A stretch of DNA of 64,000 nucleotides from CAVRZY01 sp963725415 (GTDB lineage: Bacteria > Acidobacteriota > Terriglobia > Bryobacterales > Bryobacteraceae). Below are positions 43,607-53,060 of this stretch, piece after piece. Both the position numbers and the translations under genes were made by a program. Where the stretch lies: positions 3,600 to 67,599 of the forward strand of contig CAVRZY010000186.1 of assembly GCA_963725415.1 (NCBI GenBank). The letters run 5' to 3'. Under the pieces are notes generated by a model, which did not search any database, was not told where the DNA came from, and was given only the letters and a program-made list of their open reading frames with translations. Each line of letters opens with the position of its first letter. Within the stretch, counting starts at the first letter, position 1.

Positions 43607-44197
43607 TTACGCTTCACCACCCCATGCGGGGTGCTGCCCCATCGCAAACCTTGCTTCGAGTTGCTCGGCCAGCCGCTCGAAGCGCTCATGCGCCTCTACT
43701 CCCACTTCGCGTTCAACGGCCTCGAACTTCTCCCCGAGATCGCTCTGATCCTCGGGGGTGAGCACCTTGTCGGCCAGAGGGAATAGCAAGTAGTCCTCTC
43801 TCCAGATGTGATTCGGGTAAAAGCCCGCCAGCGCGCGCAGGCTTGCGACCAGCCGCTCCTTCGCCATGGACTCACGTTCCCTGTAGGCCCGGACGGCATC
43901 GGCCAACTCCCTGACCATCGCTCTGCCCTTCTGGTGTTCCATCGTCAACCCGCCTAGCGGGCAGCCTTGCGCCGGCACGCCCCGGCGTTCCAGAGCCGGG
44001 AACAGAAGAGCCTCCTCCTTGCCATGGTGGCATCGGTCAGCGAAAGTGCGCAGGAACTCCACGATGCTCTCCAGCGTGGCCGCGTCTGCTTCTCCTCCGC
44101 CCTCCAGCGCCTCCGCCAGCAAAGCCATGCCGGCCACCACTTTTTGGATCAGCCGATGCTCCGCCTCCAGCGTCTCAGTTACTGTTTGCCCAGTCAT
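43607..44197 (-). CDS. Hemerythrin HHE domain protein
   Basis: 196 residues forming a four-helix bundle that binds a di-iron centre. Ligand candidates: H14, H57/H58 and E62 (CHHGKEEALLFP), H88 (MEHQKGR), H130 and E134 (NHIWREDYLLFP). Related proteins bind or sense O2/NO or repair iron centres under nitrosative stress, consistent with its place just before norZ. AAAGGAGG precedes ATG 44195-44197. The 108-bp upstream region presumably holds the operon promoter; no operator is recognised. Confidence 0.92.
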   Translation of the reverse strand: MTGQTVTETLEAEHRLIQKVVAGMALLAEALEGGGEADAATLESIVEFLRTFADRCHHGKEEALLFPALERRGVPAQGCPLGGLTMEHQKGRAMVRELADAVRAYRERESMAKERLVASLRALAGFYPNHIWREDYLLFPLADKVLTPEDQSDLGEKFEAVEREVGVEAHERFERLAEQLEARFAMGQHPAWGGEA

Positions 44198-44305
44198 TTG
44201 ACCTCCTTTACCATGGCCATACTTGCACTACGTCAGCTCCACCCTCCGCAACAGGTTGTACCGCAGGTTCCCGAAATTGGGGGCCTTGGCGGCATACTCG
44301 CCTTC

Positions 44306-45436
44306 TTATCGCCCGTATTCCAGGGCCGCTTCGTACATCGCCACAATGTTCTCCGGCGGGATGTCCTGCTGGAGGTTATGCGCCGCGCACAGCACGTATC
44401 CGCCGCCCTCCGCCAGGTCCTCGATCCGCCGCCGCACTTCCTGGCGCACCCCCTCCGGTGTCCCGCGGGGCAGCACTCTCTGGTTGTCGATCCCGCCCCA
44501 GAATGCCAGCTCGCCCCCGAACTCCCGCTTCAGCCGCCGCGTGTCCATCTCCGCCGCCGCCACCTGGATCGGGTTCAAACAATCGATCCCAACCTCAATC
44601 AAATCCCGAATCAGCGCATACACCGACCCGCAGGTGTGATACACGATCGGCTTTCCGTGACGCTTGACCGCATCGGCCATCCGCTTATGCTGAGGCTTGA
44701 TCATCCTCCGATACAGCCCCGGCCGGATCAGCGGACCTTTCTGCATGCCCAGATCATCGCCGTAAACCACCAAGTCCACGTACTCGCCCGCTTCCTCCAG
44801 AGCACCCCTCGCCAGCTCGACCCAATGGTCAACCACCCGCTCCAGCAAACCTTCCGCGAAGGCCGGCGTCATTAGCAGATCGCCTAAGAACTCCCCGAAG
44901 CCTCGCAGAAACTGGCACTGGTGAATCGGCCCCACGCCCAGGTTCAGCACTACGGCGTAATCGGTGTTCTGGTGAAGCGCCCTGGCCCGCTCACGCAACC
45001 CGCGAAACCGCCCCGGGTCGGAAGGATCCGGCCATCCAACTCTTTCCAGGTCCGCCAGGCTCGGTTCCTCCAAACCGTACAACGGGCCCTTCGTGTGTAT
45101 ATAGTGGCCGCCTGCCGGTCTGGTCCACGTCACTCCCCACTCGTCCACCAGGGCGTCGTCGGAAAGCTGCTGATCGGGTCGCACGTCCGGGTTCCCCAGC
45201 AGCACGGCCCGCGCGTCCACGTCGAACCGCCGCAGGATCGCCTCGTCCGGAATTACCGTCGAGGAGCGCTTCGAGAAGGTCGCCGGTCGCGGCTCTGACG
45301 GAAAGGCCAGGAAAACGCGCATCCGCTCGAGCGCCCCCACCGTCATGGTGCTGGCGATGGTGGCCCCCAGATCCATCGGCACCCGGTCCGGCTGCTCATG
45401 ATGGAGCGCCGCTATGATCCGTTCTCGATGCGTCAT
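44306..45436 (-). CDS. Uroporphyrinogen decarboxylase family (URO-D) protein
   Basis: 376 residues, URO-D/MtaA-like TIM barrel. MTHRERIIAALHHEQPDRVPMDLG is the typical start of catabolic family members; GKPIVYHTCGSV, GIDCLNPIQ and LAFWGGIDNQRVLP are conserved barrel segments. Not a heme-synthesis enzyme: it lacks other heme genes and groups with sugar-catabolic neighbours. Possibly a methyl- or sugar-acid-metabolism protein. Its ATG overlaps the stop of the isomerase gene (TGATG-type overlap at 45433-45436), so the two are coupled. Confidence 0.85.
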   Translation of the reverse strand: MTHRERIIAALHHEQPDRVPMDLGATIASTMTVGALERMRVFLAFPSEPRPATFSKRSSTVIPDEAILRRFDVDARAVLLGNPDVRPDQQLSDDALVDEWGVTWTRPAGGHYIHTKGPLYGLEEPSLADLERVGWPDPSDPGRFRGLRERARALHQNTDYAVVLNLGVGPIHQCQFLRGFGEFLGDLLMTPAFAEGLLERVVDHWVELARGALEEAGEYVDLVVYGDDLGMQKGPLIRPGLYRRMIKPQHKRMADAVKRHGKPIVYHTCGSVYALIRDLIEVGIDCLNPIQVAAAEMDTRRLKREFGGELAFWGGIDNQRVLPRGTPEGVRQEVRRRIEDLAEGGGYVLCAAHNLQQDIPPENIVAMYEAALEYGR

Positions 45437-46362
45437 GCGCGCGCATTCTTCTCTAGCAGCGGCTCGAGGAACCTCCGCGCCGCGGCGATCCGCTCGTCGA
45501 TGACTTCCGGCGCCATCTTGGCCGCGTCCTCCTTGCCGTCCACCCTTTCAACGGCCAGCGGCCCCCGAAAGCCCGCGCCAAACAGGATCCGGAACATCAG
45601 GTCGTGGTCGATCTGCCCAGTCCCCGGAACGGGAAAATTGGCCTCCGTGCGCCCTCCCAAATGATCCTTGATGCAGACGGCCTTGACGTGCGGCGCCAGG
45701 TCCGGCAGGTCCGGATCCGGGCGGATCCCCTCATAGAACGAGACATTCCCCGCATCCCAGCAGATCTTCAGCCGTTCCGAGACGATCCGCTTCACCACCT
45801 CCAGGCACGCCTTTGCCGTGGCCGTGATCCCCGTGTGCGGCTTGAGAGTGATCGTGACCCCGACCGTTTCGGCATGCTTCACCCCGCGCTCCAGCAGCGC
45901 ATAGTACTCCGCGCATTCCTGCTCCCAGTCCCGCGCCCGTTTCGGAACGTTTGGAAACTTCGCGTAATACCAGGGGCCGACCCCCACCACCGTGCGGATC
46001 CCGAACTCTGCCGCCAGATCCAGCTCCTTCATGTAGGTGTCCAGACCGTCCGGCTTGCGCAGTTCCGTCATCAGGCCCGCGAAGCTCATCGAAGGCTCCA
46101 GGCCTTCCTCCTTGAGCAGACGCCGGAGCTCCGCCCGGGCCCCCGGCCCGAGCGCCGGACTGAACGCCGGCTGCCCCTGGTGCGCGTAGTGCAGCATCAC
46201 GTATTGGTAACCGGCCCTGCGTATGCCTTCCAGCGCCCTCTTCAGCGACTGGCTCCGATAGGGCAGCGTCTGGCAAGCGAGCTGACAGGGTTTCACTGCC
46301 CCCGACGCCATCGCCGCCAGACCTGCCGTCTGTGTGAGAAACTGTCTTCTTGTAGCTTCCAT
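45433..46362 (-). CDS. Sugar phosphate isomerase/epimerase (xylose-isomerase-like barrel), Tat-type N-terminus
   Basis: 309 residues. A TRRQFLTQTAGLAAMASG export signal precedes a PF01261 TIM barrel with YQYVMLHYAH, TITLKPHTG, KICWDAGNVSF (metal-ligand Asp and His/Asn region) and HVKAVCIKDHLGG (His ligand). Common in acidobacterial and planctomycete sugar-catabolic loci. ATG 46360-46362 is chosen at the Tat signal. Confidence 0.87.
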   Translation of the reverse strand: MEATRRQFLTQTAGLAAMASGAVKPCQLACQTLPYRSQSLKRALEGIRRAGYQYVMLHYAHQGQPAFSPALGPGARAELRRLLKEEGLEPSMSFAGLMTELRKPDGLDTYMKELDLAAEFGIRTVVGVGPWYYAKFPNVPKRARDWEQECAEYYALLERGVKHAETVGVTITLKPHTGITATAKACLEVVKRIVSERLKICWDAGNVSFYEGIRPDPDLPDLAPHVKAVCIKDHLGGRTEANFPVPGTGQIDHDLMFRILFGAGFRGPLAVERVDGKEDAAKMAPEVIDERIAAARRFLEPLLEKNARA

Positions 46363-46505
46363 CTTGACTCTGAATATACACCCGCCATTCACAGCAATCG
46401 TCAATCTTCAATCCCGCAATCGTCAATTCCCCCGAATCCGATCCCATGAACTGGCAGTTGACAAACCCCGCCCCATGGCTGAAACCTGTTAACTGGTACT
46501 CCCTC

Positions 46506-47747
46506 ATGAAAATCACTAGCGTTCGGTCCTTCCTGCTGTGCTATCCCTTCCCCGACCCCCTCAAGCTTCCCTTCTATGGCGGCGAACGTACCATCTTCAA
46601 GCGCGACGCCATGCTGGTCCGCATCGAAACCGATAACGGGCTGGTGGGCTACGCCCCAGGCCAGGGCAGCGAGAAAGCCCACCTCGCCATCGAAACCAGA
46701 ATCGCCCCGTTCCTGGCCGGGAGAACCCTGGCCGATCCGGATGCGCTCCGCGTCCTGTTCATGCAAGGCCCCGGCCAGGATCCGGCCCTGGCTAAGATCT
46801 ATTGCGCGGTCGAGATCGGCCTGTTCGACGTCTTAGGCAAGGCCCTGGGGGTCCCGGTTTCCGAGTTGCTGGGCGGGCGCGTGCGCGACCGCATCCGCCT
46901 CTACGGCAGCGCCGGCATGTACATGTCGCCCTCCCAATACGCCCAGGAAGCCGCCGCCATCGCAAACCTGGGTTTCCCCGCCTACAAGATGCGGCCCGCC
47001 CTGGGCCCCGAGCAGGATCTCGAAACCGTGCGCTTGATGCGCGAGGCCGTGGGCCCCGACTTCGACCTCATGATCGACGCCCACGCCTGGTGGCGCATGG
47101 GAGACCGCAGCTACTCGTTGGACACCGTCGAGCGCCTGGCCCAGGAAATGGCCCGCTACCGCATCGCCTGGCTCGAAGAACCCTGGCCCCCCGAAGACCA
47201 CGCCGCTTACCGCCGCCTCAAGGATCAGGACTACGTTCCGCTGGCCAGCGGCGAGCACGAACCCAGCGACGACGGCTTCCTCGACCTCATCCAGAACCGC
47301 TGCGTCGATTACGTCCAGATGGATATCGTCTGCCAGGGCGGCTACCCCAGCGGCCGCCTCCTGCTCACCGAGATCGCCCGCGAGGGTCTGCGCTTTGCCT
47401 TCCACAGTTGGGGCACTGCCCTGGAAGTCATCGCCGCCGCCCATCTGGGCATCTGCTGGCCCGAGCTGGTGGCCGAATGGCTCGAGTATCCCTGCTACTC
47501 CGCGCCTTCCCGCCCCGGCATGTATCCCTTCCCCCTGGCCGAGGAGATCCTCGATCAGCCCCTTGAAATCCAGGGTGGCCATCTCATCGTCCCCCGTGAG
47601 CCCGGCCTCGGCGTCCAGATCGACGAATCGGTCATCCATCGTTACCCCTGGGTCCCAGGCCCCTGGTCCGCCTTCCATCTCAATTCGCCGCCCCAGACCT
47701 GGTTCGTCACCTCCGACCACTCCGTCAAATGGGAAGCCGGCGCCTAA
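46506..47747 (+). CDS. Mandelate racemase/muconate lactonizing enzyme family protein
   Basis: 413 residues, enolase superfamily, no export signal. N-terminal cap MKITSVRSFLLCYPFP; barrel motifs FPAYKMRPA, LMIDAHAWW and AWLEEPWPPED (acidic metal ligands), LASGEHEPS (third ligand), and FHSWGTALE (catalytic-type His). LDVLGKALGVPVSELLGG is the standard cap/barrel junction. Acts probably on an acid sugar. ATG 46506 is preferred to ATG 46446. Divergent from the isomerase gene; likely same pathway. Confidence 0.9.
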   Translation: MKITSVRSFLLCYPFPDPLKLPFYGGERTIFKRDAMLVRIETDNGLVGYAPGQGSEKAHLAIETRIAPFLAGRTLADPDALRVLFMQGPGQDPALAKIYCAVEIGLFDVLGKALGVPVSELLGGRVRDRIRLYGSAGMYMSPSQYAQEAAAIANLGFPAYKMRPALGPEQDLETVRLMREAVGPDFDLMIDAHAWWRMGDRSYSLDTVERLAQEMARYRIAWLEEPWPPEDHAAYRRLKDQDYVPLASGEHEPSDDGFLDLIQNRCVDYVQMDIVCQGGYPSGRLLLTEIAREGLRFAFHSWGTALEVIAAAHLGICWPELVAEWLEYPCYSAPSRPGMYPFPLAEEILDQPLEIQGGHLIVPREPGLGVQIDESVIHRYPWVPGPWSAFHLNSPPQTWFVTSDHSVKWEAGA

Positions 47748-47786
47748 CACCTCCCATCAGCTACCTGTTATTCTGGATGGCTCGGC

Positions 47787-48503
47787 ATGCTCATCGAAAT
47801 CCTGGGAACGGCCACCTGCATTGCCGCAGGAGTCATGAGCTACGGCGTGCGCGGGCGCTCTTCTCAGTTGTTTGGACGCTCCGTCTGGCGCGGCCCTGGC
47901 GATCGCCCCGCCCTTGCTCTCACCTTCGATGACGGGCCCAGTGAATCCACTCCCGAACTGCTCGAATTGCTCGACCGCCACCGCGCCCGCGCCACCTTCT
48001 TCCAGTGCGGAGTCAATGTCACGCGGCTCCCCCAAATCGCACGCGATGTATCGAGCGCGGATCACGAGATCGGCAACCACAGCCACTCTCATCCCAGGTT
48101 CTACTTCCGCTCCAGACGTTACATCTACGAGGAGCTGATGCGGGCGCAGGAATCCATTGGCGAAGTGACCGGCTTCAGGCCCACCCTGTTCCGCGCCCCG
48201 TGTGGCGTCCGCTGGCCAGGCTTGGGCCGGGTCCAGAACCAACTCGGCCTGCTCGGCGTGATGTGGACTGTGATCGGCAGAGATTGGGCCCTCCCCGCCC
48301 CGCGGGTCTTCGACCGCGTCCTCCAGGCTGTCCGCAACGGTGCTATCATCTGCCTTCATGATGGCCGCTGCCTCCGGCCCAAACCCGACATCCGCGCAAC
48401 CGTGGAAGCCGTGCGCCGCCTGCTCCCTGAACTTCAGGCCCGCGGCTTCCGTTTTGAGACCGTCAGCGAGTTACTATGTCCGAAGAATTCATCCAGAGAG
48501 TAA
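47787..48503 (+). CDS. NodB-like polysaccharide deacetylase
   Basis: 238 residues. An N-terminal hydrophobic segment anchors the protein or starts its export. TFDDGP (46-51) and HSHSHP (98-103) are NodB motifs 1 and 2 (metal Asp/His set); RAPCGVRWPG is motif 3 and ICLHDG holds the catalytic His. It removes acetyl groups from N-acetylated glycans. Its end overlaps the ACP gene by 28 bp and a ketosynthase follows, so it is part of a three-gene operon. Confidence 0.93.
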   Translation: MLIEILGTATCIAAGVMSYGVRGRSSQLFGRSVWRGPGDRPALALTFDDGPSESTPELLELLDRHRARATFFQCGVNVTRLPQIARDVSSADHEIGNHSHSHPRFYFRSRRYIYEELMRAQESIGEVTGFRPTLFRAPCGVRWPGLGRVQNQLGLLGVMWTVIGRDWALPAPRVFDRVLQAVRNGAIICLHDGRCLRPKPDIRATVEAVRRLLPELQARGFRFETVSELLCPKNSSRE

Positions 48504-48748
48504 TCTCGGTCATCGCCGCCACCCAGAAGCTGCCCCCAGAGAAGATCTCCATCGATAGCACCTTCGAGGAGTTGGGCATCGATTCCTTGGACGGCGTCAA
48601 CATTCTGTTCGCTCTCGAGAACGAGTTCAACGTCAACATCCCCGACGAAGGCGTGCAGGACATCCGCAGCGTCCGTCAGATGGTCGAGAGCCTCTGGAAG
48701 CTGCTGGCGGGCGGCCCAGCGGACGCCGGGGCAGTGGCTGCCTCTTAG
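48476..48748 (+). CDS. Acyl carrier protein
   Basis: 90 residues. GIDSLDG carries the phosphopantetheine attachment Ser37, and the four-helix pattern (FIQRVISVIAATQ, VNILFALENEF, IRSVRQMVESL) is typical. Not the housekeeping ACP context (no fab cluster); it is coupled with the deacetylase and ketosynthase, so it probably carries a special acyl chain. Start at ATG 48476 inside the end of the previous gene. Confidence 0.93.
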   Translation: MSEEFIQRVISVIAATQKLPPEKISIDSTFEELGIDSLDGVNILFALENEFNVNIPDEGVQDIRSVRQMVESLWKLLAGGPADAGAVAAS

Positions 48749-48751
48749 GCC

Positions 48752-49972
48752 ATGGGAACTCGCCGCGTCGTCATCACCGGTATCGGCGTCATTTCCGCGC
48801 CCGGCAGCAACGCCCGCGAATTCTGGCAGGCGCTTCTGGAGGGCCGCTCCGGAATCGGCCCCATTCAGGCCGTCGAGCCTGGACTGCTGCGTTTCCCCAA
48901 CGGCGCAGAAGTGCGCGGCTACACTCCCAGCGACTATTTCGAGGCCAAGGAGGTGGATTTCCTCGACCGCTTCGCCCAATTCGCTGTGGTCGCGGCTCGC
49001 GAAGCCATCCACGAGGCTCAACTGGCGTGGACCCCGGATCTGCGCCAGCGCACCGCTATCGTCACCGGCTCCTGCGTCGGCGGCCAGTCCACTGAGGACC
49101 AGGGCTTCTGCGACCTCTACGCCAACAAGCGCAACCGCGTCAATCCCTTGACCATCCCTCGCACCATGGCCAATGCCGGCGCCAGCCGCATCTCCGTGGA
49201 ATTCGGCATTACCGGTCCCAGCTACACCATCTCCACCGCCTGCGCCTCCTCCACCCACGCCATCGGCCAGGCCTTTTGGTTGGTCCGCCACGGCCTGGCC
49301 GAACTGGCTGTCACGGGCGGCAGCGAAGCCCCCTTCAGCCTCGGCAACCTCAAGGCCTGGGAGGCCATGCGCGTCGTCTCTCCGGACACCTGCCGGCCTT
49401 TCTCGAAGGACCGCCGCGGGATGATCCTGGGCGAGGGGGGCGCCATGATGGTCCTCGAACCTCTTGAGGCTGCCCTGGCTCGCGGCGCCCGCATCTACGC
49501 CGAGGTCGTCGGCTTGGGCATGTCCGCCGATGCCCACCACATCACCCAGCCCTCCATCGAAGGCCCCACCCGCGCCATGGCCGCAGCCCTTGAGGATGCC
49601 GGCCTCCGCCCCGAGCAGATCGGCTACATCAACGCCCACGGAACCGGCACCCTGGCCAACGATCCCACCGAAACCTCCGCCATCCGCTCCCTATTCGGCG
49701 CCCACGCCGACCGCCTCTCGGTCAGCTCGACCAAGTCCATGCACGGCCACGCCTTGGGCGCCGCCGGCGCTCTGGAAGGCATCGCCACCGCCCTGGCTCT
49801 CCATCACGGAGTGCTCCCCCCGACCGCCAACTTCACCACCCCAGACCCCGCCTGCGACCTCGATGTCGTGCCCAACCTCGCCCGCCGCCAACAAGTTGAA
49901 TATGCCTTGTCGAACTCCTTCGCCTTCGGCGGCCTCAACGCTGTCCTAGTCCTCCGGTCTCATCCTTCCTGA
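48752..49972 (+). CDS. Beta-ketoacyl-ACP synthase (FabF/NodE-like)
   Basis: 406-residue condensing enzyme. Catalytic triad Cys164 (STACASS), His296 (NAHGTGT) and His333 (SMHGHALGAAG) is intact, with conserved Lys in STKSM. Works with the ACP three bases upstream to elongate an acyl chain. Together with the deacetylase the set resembles the NodB/NodF/NodE functions, though no NodC or NodA is present. Confidence 0.94.
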   Translation: MGTRRVVITGIGVISAPGSNAREFWQALLEGRSGIGPIQAVEPGLLRFPNGAEVRGYTPSDYFEAKEVDFLDRFAQFAVVAAREAIHEAQLAWTPDLRQRTAIVTGSCVGGQSTEDQGFCDLYANKRNRVNPLTIPRTMANAGASRISVEFGITGPSYTISTACASSTHAIGQAFWLVRHGLAELAVTGGSEAPFSLGNLKAWEAMRVVSPDTCRPFSKDRRGMILGEGGAMMVLEPLEAALARGARIYAEVVGLGMSADAHHITQPSIEGPTRAMAAALEDAGLRPEQIGYINAHGTGTLANDPTETSAIRSLFGAHADRLSVSSTKSMHGHALGAAGALEGIATALALHHGVLPPTANFTTPDPACDLDVVPNLARRQQVEYALSNSFAFGGLNAVLVLRSHPS

Positions 49973-50473
49973 GAAGATATCTTCCTTACTATCAACTACT
50001 TATCAATTCCGAGCCCGTGCTCACCGGCCCCCAATGTGGTACTTCTAGAACTGGGAATGGCACCCACACGGCCACAGCCTCACGCCACAAGTTCTCGCGC
50101 CACTCCCGGTGTGACGCATCGCGCTCTGCAAAACCCCAAGAATGCGTCACTAAACAGTCAGTCACCCAACCGAGCCTCTTTTTTGTCAATAGCTTACATG
50201 CAGTCGCACCCGCCGAAGAAGTTTGTCAGGAATTCGCCCCCGATGCGTCACACCGCAAGATCCCGTGCAGCGGCGCATCCGCAAAACTCGAACCATCCAC
50301 GGGGAACTGGTCCTCCGTTTTCGGACAGCCACGTCCCAAGAGCGAACACCCTCGGGTATGCCCCGCCCGGCTGATCTTCCTGTAATCCAAAGACTTACCG
50401 GCCCGCGGCGGTGGCAGTCTAGTTGCCAGTGTATCCCTGGCGGCCCGGGGCAGCCTGGGCGTGAGGTGCTGTG
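49973..50473. other. Gene-free region of about 500 bp
   Basis: No supported gene. Contains three copies of the 9-mer ATGCGTCAC (one inverted, see the repeat entry) and CT-rich stretches. Slightly lower GC than the flanks. Confidence 0.6.
50111..50251. repeat. Three copies of ATGCGTCAC / GTGACGCAT
   Basis: GTGACGCAT at 50111-50119, ATGCGTCAC at 50142-50150 and 50243-50251. The first two are inverted and could form a 9-bp stem with a 22-nt loop. Possible regulator-binding sites upstream of the permease array. Confidence 0.5.
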
Positions 50474-50635
50474 ATGTCAGCCATTTTTGAGACACTTCGC
50501 TCGGAGTTACGCGAGCTTCTCGCGGACCCTGATTTCATCGCTATTGCGGTAGTCAGCCTCGCGCTGGGAGTCGGGGCCGCCGACTTCGGCGGAGCCATCG
50601 TTTGTCAATGGTTCAATGGTTCAGTGATTCAATGA
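50474..50635 (+). pseudogene. Short ORF resembling the first helix of an ADOP permease
   Basis: 53 residues starting MSAIFETLRSELRELLADPD and continuing into FIAIAVVSLALGVGAA, which matches the first transmembrane helix of the following permeases (VAVLALALGIGAN). The homology then stops. TGA 50633-50635 overlaps the next ATG (ATGA), so it could act as a translated leader; more likely it is a remnant of a lost sixth permease. Confidence 0.4.
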
Positions 50636-53051
50636 CCCAATTCCTCCAAGACCTGCGCTACGGTGTCCGGCTCATGGGCAAGAGCCCTGGCTACACTGGC
50701 GTGGCGGTGCTCGCGCTGGCGCTCGGCATCGGCGCCAACACCAGCGCCTTCACTGGCATCAGCGCCTTGCTCCTTCACCCGCTCCCTTTCAGGAACCTCG
50801 ACCGGATTGTAATGATCTGGGAGACGTCCGCCAAGTTGCGACAGCAGCGGAGTGCGGTTTCTCCAGCCAACTTCATCGATTGGAGAGACCAGAACACGGT
50901 CTTCGAGCAGATCGCCGCCTATCGCTCCTGGAACGTCAACCTCACTGGAGTGGGTCAGCCCGAACGGCTCCAGGGTTTTCTGGTCTCTGCCAGCTTTTTC
51001 CCCCTGCTCGGAGTGAGCCCTTCGCTCGGCCGCGTGTTCTCTCTCGAAGAAGAGCAGACCGGCCACCATCAGGTGGTCGTTGTCAGTCATGGGTTGTGGC
51101 AGCGCTCCTTGGGCGCCAATCCGAACATCGTGGGAGCGCGGCTGACTCTTGACGGGCGGCCTTTCACAGTGCTCGGGGTGATGCCGCCCGACTTCGATTT
51201 CCCGCTCGGCACCGACCTATGGGCGCCGCTGGCGCTTTCGGACGATGAGCGGAGCGAGCGTGGCGCGCATCTGCTCTCCGTAGTGGCGCGCCTCAAGCCC
51301 GGGGCTCTCTTCCGCAGGCGCGCGCGGAGATGGCCGCTGTGGCAGGCCGCCTCGAACGCCAGTATCCATCCACCAACGCCGGGCGAGGGGTGCTGATGAC
51401 GCCGTTGCTCGAGGCAGTGGTGAGTTCCCTGACTAACCGCTTTACGCTGATCATCCTGGCCGCGGCTGGTTTCGTGCTTCTGCTGGCCTGCGCCAACGTC
51501 GCCAACCTCCAGCTCGCCCGGGTGACTGGGCGCCACAAAGAGATCGCGATTCGCGCCGCTCTGGGAGCCAGCCGGTGGCGGCTGGTTCGCCAGCTTATCG
51601 CCGAAAGTGTGCTCCTATCTTTGCTGGGCGCGGTTCTGGCCGTGCTTCTGGCGGTGTGGGGAGTAGACCTGATGAGGGCGGCCATACCTCAGGAAATCTA
51701 CCGCGTGAGGCCGGGCTTGAAGTACCTGGAGGTGGATGGCGGCGTCCTTGGCTTCACCCTGATCATCGCGCTGCTGGCCGGGGTGATGTTGGGACTTGTG
51801 CCGGCTCTTCAGGCCTCCGGGCGAAAGGCGTTTTCCGCCCTGAATGACGCGCTCAAAGAAGGCGGCAGGACCTCGAGTGCCGGCTCTGCCGGCGGGCGGG
51901 CGCGGGGCCTGCTCGTGATCTCAGAAGTGGCCCTGGCGCTGGTGCTGCTGGTGGGAGCCGGCCTGATGGTGAAAGCCTTCCGGCACATGTCAACGATGGA
52001 CGCCGGGTTCGACCCCCGGAACCTTCTGACCATGCGCCTGGCACTGCCCGAGGCAAGGTACCGCCGAGCCAATCAGGCGGCTGCCTTCTATGATCAGGTG
52101 CTCCAGCGACTGGTGGCATTGCCCGAGGTCCGGGCAGCGGCTGCTGCCGGCAACCTGGGCATAGCCGAGGGTTTTCTCATCGAGGGCCGTCCGGAGCCTG
52201 AGCCCGGCGAGCCCAGGCCCGCTGTCCAGCCCGTCAGCGCGAACTACTTCCGGGCCATGGGCATCCCTATCTTGAAGGGCCGGCCGATTTCCGAGCACGA
52301 CACCGCCGAGGCTCCCCTGGCGGCCGTCCTCAGCGAGAGCGTCGTTCGCCACTACTGGCCCCGCGCGGGAGACCCCATCGGCAGGCGGGTCAAGGTCGGT
52401 GGACCGCAGTCCCCGTGGTTCTCGGTCGTCGGCGTAGTGGGCGATGTCAAGGACTGGTTCAGCGGGCAGCCGCAGCCGGCCATCTACCTCTCGCATCTCC
52501 AGAGGCCGCAGCACTCGATGAAGCTCCTGATTCGCACCGCGGGTGACCCGCTCCGCGTCGTGAGTGGCGCCCGAGCGCAGGTCCACGGCCTCGACCCAGA
52601 TCAGCCAGTCTACGACGTCGAGAGCATGGAGCAGTATCTCGCCGGACAGACCTCCGGAGTTCGCATATCCGCAACTATGATCGCTGTTTTTGCGGCCATG
52701 GCCCTGGTGCTCGCCGCGGCCGGTATCTACGCCGTCATCTCCTACTCCGCTGCCCAGCGCACGCATGAGATCGGCGTCCGCATGGCGCTGGGCGCCACGC
52801 GGGGCGACGTGCTGAAACTGGTGGTGGGTCACGCTCTGCGACTGGCGCTGGTCGGGCTTGCCGTCGGCGTCCCCGCGGCGTACGCCATGACTCGCATCAT
52901 GTCCAGCGCGCTCTTTGGCGTGATTGCTCTGGATCTGGCGACTTTCGCCGGGTTCACTGGTTTGCTGGCAGCGGCCGCGCTGCTGGCCGGATACATCCCC
53001 GCACGACGGGCCACCCTGATCGACCCGATCGTGGCCCTACGGTATGAGTAG
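50632..53051 (+). pseudogene. ADOP permease 1 (MacB/FtsX-type), one frameshift
   Basis: About 805 residues of a duplicated MacB_PCD-FtsX permease. MTQFLQDLRYGVRL, the first helix VAVLALALGIGAN, the periplasmic domain, then the first FtsX block (CANVANLQLARVTGRHKEIAIRAALGAS), a second periplasmic domain and the last FtsX block (HEIGVRMALGATRGDVLKLVV) ending PARRATLIDPIVALRYE. Near 51303 one base is missing (LKPGALFRRR should be LKPG.SLPQARAEM). ADOPs lack their own ATPase and their transport substrate is unknown. ATG 50632 matches the other array members. Confidence 0.82.
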
Positions 53052-53060
53052 GAGGGCGCA

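Noticed and set aside
44198..44305. NsrR/NorR/DNR operator upstream of the hemerythrin gene
   Set aside because: Expected because of the NO genes, but no convincing palindrome matching these regulators could be found.
49973..50473. Small ORFs on both strands in the gene-free region
   Set aside because: No motif, no ribosome-binding site, composition unlike neighbouring genes.
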